From Callorhinus ursinus (Eukaryota > Chordata > Mammalia > Carnivora > Otariidae): a DNA stretch of 64,000 bases. The notes under the pieces are model-generated. The model worked only from the letters and a program-made list of their open reading frames with translations, had not been told where the DNA came from and did no database searches. Of this stretch, positions 54,621-64,000 are shown piece by piece (within the stretch, counting starts at the first letter, position 1; the number at the start of each line of letters is the position of its first letter). Where the stretch lies: positions 171,877-235,876 of the forward strand of contig NW_020313288.1 in NCBI RefSeq assembly GCF_003265705.1. The letters run 5' to 3'. Both the position numbers and the translations under genes were made by a program.

Positions 54621-54869
54621 CAGGGGCCTGGTTTCAGAGCTGCGCTTTCCCACCAATGGCACTGCCCCCCTGCGCCCAGACTCCCTGCGACCAAACCTTT
54701 TGAGTTCGCCCCCCTTTGTCATGTGACCCTGGATAAGTGGTTTCACCCAACCTGTAAGATGGGGGTCCCACGGGATCGCCCCGGATAATGCTGTGAGTGA
54801 CTCAGCACAGCCTAACCTTTCGTGAATTGCCCTGAACTTTGAGGAATGACGTCAGATTAGTGATGCACC

Positions 54870-54881
54870 TGTGCGCGCGCG

Positions 54882-54926
<45 letters not shown>

Positions 54927-54943
54927 GCAGCTCCAGAGATAGG

Positions 54944-54976
<33 letters not shown>

Positions 54977-54994
54977 GGGCAGCTCCAGAGATAG

Positions 54995-55032
<38 letters not shown>

Positions 55033-55054
55033 GCAGCTCCAGAGATAGGCGCGT

Positions 55055-55095
<41 letters not shown>

Positions 55096-55119
55096 TACAC
55101 GGGCAGCTCCAGAGATAGG
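54870..55119. repeat. Compound CA-repeat minisatellite
   Basis: Four copies of GGGCAGCTCCAGAGATAGG (54925-54943, 54977-54995, 55031-55049, 55101-55119), each preceded by a (CA)n block, with GCGCGC steps between copies. The unit length varies from 52 to 70 bases because the CA blocks vary. Confidence 0.93.
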
Positions 55120-55569
55120 GCTCTCCCCCTGTCCCATGGCACCCTTCAACTAGAGTGCCTAGAGCCCCTTTTGGAGCTCTGGGAGGCACTTCTTGGGAAG
55201 GGGGGGTTGGGGGCCCAGGCCGGGGACAACGGGTAGAGGATTGGGCTGGGGTCAGACTTCTTGCAAACGGAAGCACGTGTAACGGGCCCAGTGCATAAAT
55301 AGCCCAGCCAGACAAGGACGTGGGGAGGCACTGCAGACTGGGGAAGTTAGGGGAAGGCGGAGGAGCCCAGAATAGCCGGCGAGCCCCACTGCCGGGCTGG
55401 CTGGAGCTGGGAAGGGGTGGAAGCCTAAAGATGCAGACACGGTTGGACTCAGTGCCGTCCCTGCAGGAGCCAAGGAAAAGTTTAAAGCAGGGAAGGAAGG
55501 ACGTGGCCACACAGGGTCAAAGTCTTACTCCCTGTGCATGCAGGGCTGGGCAGGGCCATGGCTCCCCAA

Positions 55570-55980
55570 AGATGTCCAGTCCCTGGAACCTGTGAATGTT
55601 GCAGTATGTGACAAAATGCACTTTGCAGCTGCGATTTAGCGAAAGACCCTGAGATAGGAGGAGATCCTGGATTGCCCGGTGTTAGCACAAGCGTCCTCAC
55701 GAGAGGTCCATCGGAGAAGGAGCGTGACAAGGAAACTGGCCAGGGGATGAGCTGTGGGGCTGGAGGGAGGGGCCAGGAGCCACGGAGTGGAGTAGCCACC
55801 AGAAGCGGAAGAGGCTGGAAGAGGATTCCTACCCTGGAGCCTCCTGAAGGAAATGAAGGAATGCAGCCCTAACCTTGATTGCAGACATCTGCCCTCCAGA
55901 CCTGTAAGATAATAAATAGGTGTTATTTTAAGCCACCCAGTGTGTGGTCGTTTGTTACAGCAGCCATCAGAAACTCCTAC
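55570..55980 (+). mobile_element. Ancient LTR-like repeat
   Basis: GGAACCTGTGAATGTTGCAG, ACTTTGCAGCTGCGATTTAG, CCTGGATTGCCCGGTGTTAG, and the end AAGCCACCCAGTGTGTGGTC then GTTTGTTACAGCAGCC. Same family as 13858-14345. Confidence 0.65.
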
Positions 55981-56827
55981 AGTTCAGGAGCATGAGCTCT
56001 GGGTCCCAGCTCTTGCCAGCTGGAGGATCTTGGGCAAGTGGCCAAAGCCCTCAGTTTCTTGGTCTGTAAAATAGGGACGTGGAATAAACAAAGCTGGTGA
56101 GATAAGGCGCTGCGTCAAGAGTCTCATGGAGCCCTTCGCCTCATAATTCTGTAGGATCGCAAAGTTGTGTTTTTAGAAAAAGTCCCCAGTTGCTGTAGAG
56201 TAGGTGGGCTGGCTGCAGGGAGCCTATAGCGGGGAGGCCACAGACCACAGGGGTGGAGAGAATGGGCAGACTGGGACAGGGAGGAAGGGGGGGACCCTGG
56301 CGTGGAGGCCTGGCGGGGCTGTCACGGAAATAAGGCACGAAGGTGGAGGAGCAGGTGTCGGGAAAAATAAAAACACAGTCCAGGTGCGCTGAGCGCTCAC
56401 TCTGTGTGAGGCACCAGGCTTAGCATTCTGCTTGCTGATGCCACCAGCTTGTCACCCCAAGACTCAGAGGGAAGTTCCATGGCTGTGGGACTGTCCAGTT
56501 TACAGATTAGGAACTAAGCCTGGGAGGTCAAAACCTCTGCCCCTGCATCCTCCAAGGTGGGGGCCCTGGGGCCCCGGCCTCTGCTGAGTGTGAGTGAGAG
56601 GGTGCAGGGTGGGGGGTGGGGAGAAGGAGCCAAGGGGCAGATGAGACTCAACCAGGCCAAGTTTACCTTTGAGTTAATGAGTAATAAGTAGTGAGAAGGG
56701 GAAGCTCAGGTTGCATGGTGGGGGGAGGGAAATTCTCAGAAAGCAGTGTAGCAAGGACCCCATTCTGGAAGTGGGGGGCCAGGAGGGAGAGTGGTCCCTG
56801 ATGCTCCCAGGCCCGGCACTGCCTCTG

Positions 56828-56831
<4 letters not shown>

Positions 56832-56875
<44 letters not shown>
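56832..56875. repeat. (GT)n microsatellite
   Basis: About 22 GT units followed by a short (GA)n. Confidence 0.95.
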
Positions 56876-56890
<15 letters not shown>

Positions 56891-59454
56891 TGCAGCGGGG
56901 AAGTAACTGCACTCAAGCAGGCGTGGGGTGGAGGGGGGCACCTCCCCCCACCCAGAAATCATCCCCACTTCCTTCCCCTTCTCTCCTTGCCCTTCCAGCT
57001 AGGGTGGCAAGACAAGATACAGGACACCCAGTTCAATCTGAATTGCAGATAAACAGCAAATACTTTGTTAGGGTTAAGTACGTCCCAGATACCCCACTCA
57101 GCTCAGGCAACCCGGTTCTCCCTCCCTCCGTATCTGGAACGCTGGGCAGGATGCACCAGCTAACTGGAAGTCCCCTCCCACCCCACCCGGTCTCCTTCTC
57201 TCTCTCCCCTGCTGGCTTATCTTGCCTGCCATCCCTCTCCCACACTTCTGGGCACAAATGCACACCCCCAGGAAGAAGCCTCAGAGAGCTCTTTCCTTCC
57301 TAGCAGGCCCTGCTCTGCATTTGCCTTCATCCCTCAGGTCACTTCCTAGAGATCAGGGGCACAATCATTCACAGACTTCCACCACCATGACCATAAAGTC
57401 TATAAGCCCAGGGTTCCGAAGCATCTCAGCACCTTTCATTGTCAAAACAGCAGGAACTATCATCGATCCCATCGTTGAGCAGGATTAACTGAGGCTCTGA
57501 GAAAGAAGGAACCGAGGCAGAGGCCAGCAGCAACACCTGCCCAAGATGGTCAAGCCACAGAGCCCAAATGTTTAAGGCTATGATGAATCCAGGAAATAGG
57601 GTGGGTTTGGGGGGTGGGGAGGGGAAGAGAGGGAGTAATGGGGGGTTGGGAGATCCTAGCAGGTTCCCCTCTCCCCCCCCCTCCCCCGTTTCAGAAGTCT
57701 ACTCTCAATTCTGGACAGTAAGCAGGCATTTGCACTCTCCCTCCTTCCAAAGAAGGGGTGTCGCAATCAAAGCAGACAGGGGCCAAGTTTGCTCTGTTTC
57801 TGCCCGCCTCCCCCCACTCCAGGCATGCCAGCATAGCCAGGAAAGGAGCGTGGTTTACAGGAAATCCTCACTGAGTTCCCCATTAACCCCTTCCTTGGGA
57901 CTTTGGAAACCAGTCCTCCAGAGATCAAAATCCCCCATACCAGTTGCCCCCTGTGCCCTGGACTTCACACACCCCTTCCCCCAGATGCACAGCCTTGCTG
58001 GAAATCCAACAGATGTACGTCAAAATGATACTGAGGCAAAAATGCAAAGCTTTGCCAGCAGGCTGTCATGATGAAGCAGTGGGGAAATCAGCAATTTCCT
58101 GCAGGGGCAGCAAGTATGTAAATCAATACAGTTATGGAGGGAAAGACAGCAAAATCTAGCGAGATTATTCACGCTAGATCCTTACACTCTAGACTGATCC
58201 ATAGGATCCATATAAGTCGCCTTTGATACAGGGTTACATCCTTTCATGGCAATAACAACCCTGTGAAGTGACTGCTATTTATAACCTCACTTTACGTGGG
58301 GAAACTGAGGCTCACAGTGGTTATTAGTCAGGTGCCCAAAGTTTACCACTAATAAGGATCAGAACTGGAGAGTGATGCAGGCTCAAGATTACTCACTGAG
58401 GAGAACATGGCTTATAACCATGGAAGTCTATCCACGGGGAGGAGGCCAGTTACTTTCGTACAATGCAATGTGAGGCAGTTGCCTCTAAGAACAAGGAGGC
58501 TCTCTTGGCACTGGTATTAAACAGTCTCTAGGGGATATTGTTTATGAAAAAGCAAGGTGTAACCCAGGCAGGGAAACCAGGAAGAACAGCATGTAGAGAA
58601 CTCTGATCACTTGTTTTTAAAACTCGTGAACATTTATAAATGCATGAGATATCTCTGGAAGGAAACCTGAAATTTGGTTGCACTATGACATTCGAAACCT
58701 GAAAGTTTGCCAACAGGAATAGGAGAAAAGTTACCTTTTCCCTGTACACCTCCTTGCACCTTTTAGCTGTTGAACCATATGAATATATTACGTATTCATA
58801 CCAAAAAAACTAAATACAATTCATAATAATAGTAATAATAATAACATCTTAAGAGAATGTTGATGTAAGACAGAAAAAAAGCTAGCAATGGGGAATTTGC
58901 TCAATGACGACTTTTTTTTTTTTTAACCATCATAGTCATTCAGACCATGCTGGTCACCTGACAAGGGTAGGTGAAGGGAACTCCAGGCTCCCCTTGCCTA
59001 AAAACCATGCTCACCTGCCTAGTGAACTTCTACACATACTTCAAAGCCCAGCTGAAATATCCCCCTCTCAGAAATCCTCCCTGACCCTCCAAGCAGCAGC
59101 GCTCTTCTCCACTGAGAAGACAATCCATGGGGCCCGGAGCGTCTGTGCTGGACTCTGTCCCCCAGCCTGACCCCAGCATGGATGACGGACTCTTGCTACC
59201 AGAATAGAGACGGACTCGTAGGAAGGGTTTGGTTAATAAATGCATGGCCCAAAGTGGACTGGGGGTCAGGCCCAGACACCTGGGGTGGGGGGCTCTCTGG
59301 CCCTCAGTGTTCCTCCACCACAGAGTAGGTGCAACAGGGAAAGGTTCACCACCTGGCCTTGACCCTGAGGGAGGCCATGGCAAAGGGAAGGTGTGTTCAT
59401 TGCAGGAGGACATGCCCTTGCGTTAGTTACCCCAGAACACGCTGGCCCTTGGGA

Positions 59455-59678
59455 TTGAAAAATAGGAAATGGTATTGAGAAATCTGGGGCAGCTCCAGGG
59501 AGGGGAAGGCCACCAGAGCCGTGGGCTGGGCTGAGGTGGACGGGGGGGGGGGGGGGAGGGGGGGGGCAGGGGGAGGCAGGAGCCAGATAAAAGGCAGCCT
59601 CCAACAGCCTCTGCTCATTCCCTCCCAATCCCCTCCCTCCATCCCTCGGTCTCTCGGTCCCTCCACTGCCCCTGCACC
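59455..59678 (+). promoter_or_regulatory. C3: C3 promoter and 5' UTR
   Basis: A TATA-type box GATAAAAGG lies at 59586-59594, 85 bases before the ATG. About 105 bases upstream of it, GGAAATGGTATTGAGAAAT (59465-59483) resembles the cytokine-response region of the human C3 promoter, where C/EBP (and NF-kB) sites control induction by IL-1 and IL-6. The site match is from memory. A G-rich tract (59542-59575) separates the two. Confidence 0.72.
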
Positions 59679-62600
59679 ATGGGGCCTGCCTCGGGCCCCA
59701 GCCTGCTGCTGCTGCTGACCAACCTCCCCCTCGTGCTGGGGGAGCCCCTGTGAGTGGTCACAACCCCTTCCCCAACAGCGTTGCTTCTGAGGTTGGAGTG
59801 GGTGTTTGTGGGGTCAGGTCTCAGGAGGATTCAGGGTGCATTTGGGTGCCTGCGGAGGCAGGGGCCAGTGGGTTGGGCTGTTAAAGAATTCGGGATGCCC
59901 GTGACTTCAAGAGTTCATGAGTTGGGTGTTTGTGGAATTCAGAGTTGTGATGGGGCGGGGGGTGTTTCTCCAACCGGGGGTCTGTGGGTTTAGGGTGCAT
60001 GGCGTGTGCTGTTCAGTGATTCTGCCGCGGTAGTGGAGGCCTCGAGGTCTGACAGCATGGGATTTGGGAGTTTCCCAATGTGTGGGTGAGGGTTGGGATT
60101 GCCGGGCCCCTAGAACAGCATCCCCTGCCCCCACCTGCTCCTGCAGGTTCTCCATGATCACCCCCAACATCCTGCGGCTGGGGAACCAGGAGACCGTGGT
60201 GCTGGAGGCCCACGACCTGAAGCAGAACACTGAAGTCACGGTCACCGTCCACGACTTCCCGGCCAAGAAGCAAGTGCTGTCCAACGAGAAAACCGATCTG
60301 ACCAGTGCCAATGACTACATGAGCACTGTCACCGTCAGGGTGGGTGTGCCTGCTGATGCCCCAGCCCTCTCTGAGCCCCTCCCACGTCGGAGCCCGCCCC
60401 TCTCTGAGACTCCTCCGTGAACTAGCCCCTCCTATCCTGAGCCCCACTCCACTGTGAGGTCCTCTGGGCCCCCCTGTCTGATTCCCCCTTCTTATCCCCC
60501 TCTCTGACCCCTGCCGCCTCTCTAGCCCTTGGTCCCTCTCCGAGTAGCCCTCCTCTCTCAACCTGGCCACACCAGGGAGACCAGGAGTGCTGGGCAGGTG
60601 CTATTGGTGGGAGGGGCAGGTGTGGGCCCCAGGGAAGGCCTGGGGGCCGGATGTGGGCAAGGGGCCCCGAAGGAGACCCCTAATGATCCTCTGGTCCACC
60701 CCTAGATCCCGACCGACAAGGAGTTAATATCAGAGAAGGGAAACAGTTTCGTGACTATCCAGGCGGCCTTTGGGGCCACCGTGGTGGAGAAGGTGGTGCT
60801 GATCAGCCCTCAGAGCGGGTACCTCTTCATCCAGACGGACAAGACCATCTACACCCCGGGCTCCACAGGCAAGGGACTGGGCAGCGGCTGGAGAGGGCCA
60901 GGGGCCGGGTTGTGGGGAGGGGCAGGGCCTCACCCACCGCCCCCTTTCTCTCCCGCCACCTCCCAGTCCTCTATCGGATCTTCACCGTGGACCACAGCCT
61001 GCTTCCCGTGGGTCGGAGCGTTATTGTCGTCATCCAGGTACCAGCCAGCCAGGGCCCCAGATGCGCCCCAAGCAGAGACTCGGGGAGAGACAAAGAGATA
61101 GAGAGAGACAGAGAAAGAGACTCCAGAAAAGGCACACCTGAAGAGACCTAAAGGCAAAGAAATGTGTAGAGCCACAAACACAGAAAGAGTCCTGGAAACA
61201 GGGAAGACATACAGGGATACCACGTGGATTCTGGCTCCAGATGAATCTCTGATTACTGCGTGACCCCGGAAAGGTCACTTCACCTTGCTGGGCCTCAGTT
61301 TTCTCATCTGAAGTTTGGGGTGACGGAGGAAACCTATGTAGTTCATTCCGCCTCCTGCAGCCAGAGGGCGCCCGCGAGCACCCAACTCAGGTCCTGCCCT
61401 CTGCCCAGAGCCCTCCAGGGGTTCCCACCTCTCTGGCGTAAAAGCCTAAGTCCTCCTGCGGTCCCCAAGGCCCTGCATGACCTGCCCTGTCCCCTCTCCG
61501 TTCTCCCCTCCTCTCTCTCTTCCCCTTACTCATTCGGCTCCAGCCACATGGGCCTCCTTGCTGTACCTCCCACTGCCATGCGGGACCTGCCCCAGGACCT
61601 TTGCACATGTTGTTCCGCTGTACCCAGAAAACCCTCTTCCTCCAAATACCTACACTGCTTGCCCCCTCACATCCTTCAAGTCTTTGCTCAAATGTCACCA
61701 GTGTCCCAATTTCACAGAGAAGCCTCCCTGAGCATCCTATAAAATTGCAACCACCCCTCCCCTGCAACGTACACACACCACAATCTTCTCCCTTCTTGTC
61801 ATCTCCTCTTGGCATCCTAACATTGGGTTTATTCATTTGCTAATTGCCCCTCCCCCAACCTCCACAGAACCTAAATTCCACAGGGGAAGGGATTTTTATC
61901 TGTTCGCTCAGGGCCTTATCTCCTAAACCCAGAAAGTGCTTGGCATATAGGGAGAAGGGAGGAAGGGAGGAGGGAAATGGAAGGAGGAAGTGAAGGAGGG
62001 AGGGAAGAGGTGGGTCTTTCTCAGAGAATCATCAGGAGGTATTTCTTGAAATCATGCAAAGGTAACAGGAACCAGGTTCTGACAGCCGTGAGCTGACTTT
62101 GGGGGTCAGTGGAATGTGTGGGGACCGGCGAACACACACCTCTAATGGCACAGCCTCGGCCCAGTTCCAGTCAAATGTCGCCTCGTACCAACAGGAATCC
62201 ATTATCCACAATTATCCCAATCTCCAAGAGAAGCCAGAAAGCCAGATGTTTACATGATGTCTCCTGGCGTTTCATTATTGGCAACAAATGAAATAATGTG
62301 GATTTGGTCGAACCACATGTAACTGCTATCCTTATAGGCCAAAGAGTCGAACATAGGCAATCCTTTGTGGCTCAGCACCCACAAAATGCTTACCACCGAG
62401 TCCGGCACAAAGTAGGTGGTAAATGCTAGTTATTGCTAGCATTCAGACAGACACTGATGATAGGGAGCTCCGGCTTACATTAACCGGGTCTCAGGCCGAT
62501 GAAGTACGGGCTCTATTTATCCCTTTTTCTAGATGGGCACATTGAGCACAGAGAGGTTAAGGAACTTGCCCAACGTCACACAGCTCATAAATGGCAGAGC

Positions 62601-63751
62601 GGAGATTTGAATCCAGGCCGACTGACCCGAGTCCATGTTCAAAACCAGTAGTCGTGACACACAGAGAGTGGCCAGACACAGAGAGGGAGAGGAGAACCTA
62701 GGGGTTAAGCCTGCTCTCTAAAGAGACACACCCTCCGTGTCTCCACAGACTCCTGACGGTATTCCCATCAAGCGGGACTCCCTGTCTTCTCAAAACCAGG
62801 TTGGCATCTTGTCCCTGTCTTGGAACATCCCGGAGCTGGTCAAGTATGTCAGGCCCTCCTGGAGGGGGTTCCCTATCCCAAGGGAGGGCGTGGGGGCATG
62901 TGGGGCTCACTCGCCTGCCTTCCCCCACAGCATGGGGCAGTGGAAAATCCAGGTCCACTACGAAGATGCCCCGCAACAGGTCTTCTCCGCTGAGTTCGAG
63001 GTGAAGGAATACGGTAAGAGGAGAGAGTCCGGGTGGGGGACCCCGTGGCGCCGGGCCCCAGGGCTGGTGCCCTACTGGTGTGTCTCTTCCCCCAGTGCTG
63101 CCCAGTTTTGAGGTCCAAGTGGAGCCTGAAGAGAAGTTCTACTATATCGATGACCCGGAGGGCCTGGAGGTCACCATCACGGCCAGGTGAAGGGCTGGGA
63201 ATGGGGCCAGGTGGTAGGGCAGGTGAGGGGGCAGGTGAGGGCCAGGTGAGGATCAGGTGAGCAGCCAGGGGTGGAGCCGAGTGAGGGCCGGGTGAGGGGC
63301 CAGATGTGGAGCAGGTGAGAAGCAGGTGAGGGGCCAGGGGCTCTGCGGGAGGAGTGAGTGGACGTTTGGAGGGAGGCGTGCCTTTCAGGAGAGGAGCACC
63401 TGAGACTCTCTTGCCTCCCAGGTTCTTGTACGGGAAGACTGTGGATGGAACAGCCTTCGTCATCTTTGGGATCCAGGATGGTGACCACAGGATTTCGCTG
63501 GCCCAGTCCCTCACCCGCGTTACGGTGCTCTGCCCCTCCGAGCCTCCTCCACTCTGAACTTCTGCCCTCCCCCACCCTCCCCCCTCCCCCCTCCCCTTTT
63601 CTGAGTCTCCTTTCCTCTTCCCAGATCGAAGATGGCACTGGGGAGGCCAAGCTGAGCCGAAAGGTCCTGCTGGACGGGGTGTACTCCTCCCAAGCAAATG
63701 ACTTGGTGGGGAAGTCCTTGTACGTGTCAGTCACTGTTGTCTTGCACTCAG
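59679..63751 (+). CDS. C3: Complement C3, 5' part (coding exons 1-9 of a longer gene)
   Basis: C3 is the secreted central protein of complement. Coding exons: 59679-59749, 60147-60339, 60706-60868, 60967-61037, 62749-62843, 62931-63013, 63096-63186, 63422-63524, 63625-63751. They sum to 997 bases (332 codons plus one base) and keep frame. All junctions are GT-AG except intron 3, whose donor is GC. The start is [13 protein letters not shown], with a signal peptide of about 22 residues ending near VLG. The mature part begins with the MG1 domain (exons 2-3), then MG2 (exons 4-6) and most of MG3 (exons 7-9); MG4 onward, the anaphylatoxin, TED and C345C domains lie beyond the right edge. Identity to human C3 is clear ([36 protein letters not shown]). 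Human C3 has 41 exons. Confidence 0.98.
60869..60870 (+). other. C3: Non-canonical GC splice donor, C3 intron 3
   Basis: The exon ends GGCTCCACAG and continues GCAAGGGACTGG. The frame to the next exon (ACA G then TC CTC TAT, giving Thr-Val-Leu-Tyr) fits only this point, and no GT lies within a few bases. AG-GCAAG is the usual context of functional GC donors. Confidence 0.88.
61038..62748 (+). other. C3: C3 intron 4, largest in the window part of C3
   Basis: Holds a MIR-like start (about 61230-61330: GATTACTGCGTGACCCCGGA), an L2 copy (about 61400-61960: CCCAGGACCTTTGCACATGT; CTTGGCATATAGGGAG) and a reverse MIR (about 62370-62630: AGAGGTTAAGGAACTTGCCC, ATTTGAATCCAGGCCGACTG). A CTCF-like core CCAGAGGGCGCC lies at 61361-61372. 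No extra exon is recognised. Confidence 0.7.
63187..63340 (+). repeat. C3: Array of perfect decoy 5' splice-site motifs in C3 intron 7
   Basis: CAGGTGAG occurs six times (63220, 63232, 63243, 63254, 63312, 63323) in a degenerate GGGCAGGTGAGG-type repeat, directly after the true donor CCAG-GTGAAG at 63187. The intron runs to 63421. Confidence 0.9.
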
Positions 63752-64000
63752 GTGAGGCCTGGTCTGAGGGCAGAGGCCCAGCTGAGGGGGGGAGGCCCAG
63801 TCTGAGGGCAGAGGCCCAGAATGAGGGTGGAATCCAGTCTGAGAAGGGAGAGGAGAGACCAAGTCTAAGAGAGGAGATCAGATGAAAGTGATATCCAGCT
63901 TGACAAGAGAGGCCCAGTCTCAGAGGGGAGGCCCAGAATGAGGGGGGAGGCCCGGTATGAAGGTAGGATCCAGTCTGACAGAGGAGGCCCAGTCTGAGGG
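63752..64000 (+). repeat. Degenerate minisatellite in C3 intron 9, open at the window end
   Basis: Repeats of a unit near GAGGCCCAGTCTGAGGGCA, about 20 bases with variants (GAATCCAGTCTGAG, GAGGCCCAGAATGAGG), from about 63756 to the last base. It probably continues beyond the window. Confidence 0.85.

Larger units (their letters stand above)
55120..59440. other. GPR108 / C3 intergenic region
   Basis: No gene is recognised. It holds an LTR-like repeat (about 55570-55980), MIR pieces (about 55985-56090 and 58240-58380), a (GT)n (56832-56875), an L2 3' piece (about 58990-59110: CTTCAAAGCCCAGCTGAAAT) and otherwise unassigned sequence, for example 56890-57700. Confidence 0.55.

Noticed and set aside
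54852..55510. Frames encoding Val-Cys repeats
   Set aside because: They are simple translations of the CA/GT microsatellite blocks.
61361..61372. Second CTCF-like site in C3 intron 4
   Set aside because: CCAGAGGGCGCC fits the 3' part of the motif, but the flanking bases miss the rest, so it is noted only within the intron entry.
62873..63697. Minus-strand open frame of 274 codons
   Set aside because: Antisense to C3 exons 6-9 and to the intron 7 repeat; low complexity and no known domain.

Overview
This is mammalian nuclear DNA: spliced genes, CpG-rich promoters, ancient L2, MIR, L1 and hAT repeats, and at least 16 carnivore-specific tRNA-derived SINEs (Can-SINEs, recognisable by the head GCGCCTGGGTGGCTCAG and the tail AAATAAATAAATAAAATCTTT). 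The SINE body has the caniform type of middle rather than the cat type, and not the young dog SINEC_Cf type. An arctoid carnivore (bear, seal, sea lion or mustelid) is therefore most likely. The species cannot be fixed from this window.

The locus is the conserved VAV1 - SH2D3A - TRIP10 - GPR108 - C3 cluster (human 19p13.3), read here in the opposite direction to the human reference. Layout: 1-23235 is the 5' part of VAV1 intron 1 (minus strand), full of repeats and holding a 400-base assembly gap. 23236-23439 is VAV1 coding exon 1. 23440-26150 is the VAV1/SH2D3A interval, with a good CTCF-like site at 24689-24704 and a CpG island at about 25690-26150 that probably holds a non-coding SH2D3A first exon. 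29380-35969 is SH2D3A (plus, 9 coding exons, 577 aa). 36950-45457 is TRIP10/CIP4 (minus, 15 coding exons, 600 aa). 45458-47708 is the divergent TRIP10/GPR108 interval, with two promoters and a decayed minisatellite. 47709-53783 is GPR108 (plus, 18 coding exons, 547 aa). 53784-59678 is the GPR108/C3 interval, with a compound CA-repeat minisatellite and the C3 promoter. 59679 to the window end is the start of complement C3 (plus, coding exons 1-9, 332 complete codons), which runs off the right edge.

All five gene models were read by hand. Every exon junction keeps frame, every acceptor is AG, and every donor is GT except C3 intron 3, which uses GC. The genes do not form one pathway. VAV1, SH2D3A and TRIP10 all act in receptor-proximal and Rho-family GTPase signalling, GPR108 is a Golgi seven-pass protein, and C3 is the central complement protein.

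I found no unknown gene system. The most interesting items are small: the GC donor in C3, an array of six perfect decoy donors just after a weaker real donor in C3 intron 7, loss of an N-glycosylation site in the C3 MG1 domain relative to human, a perfect 19-bp inverted repeat in TRIP10 intron 1, a possible splice-acceptor-tailed mirtron in GPR108 intron 1, a CTCF-like boundary candidate, and a row of three SINEs separated by the same target sequence.
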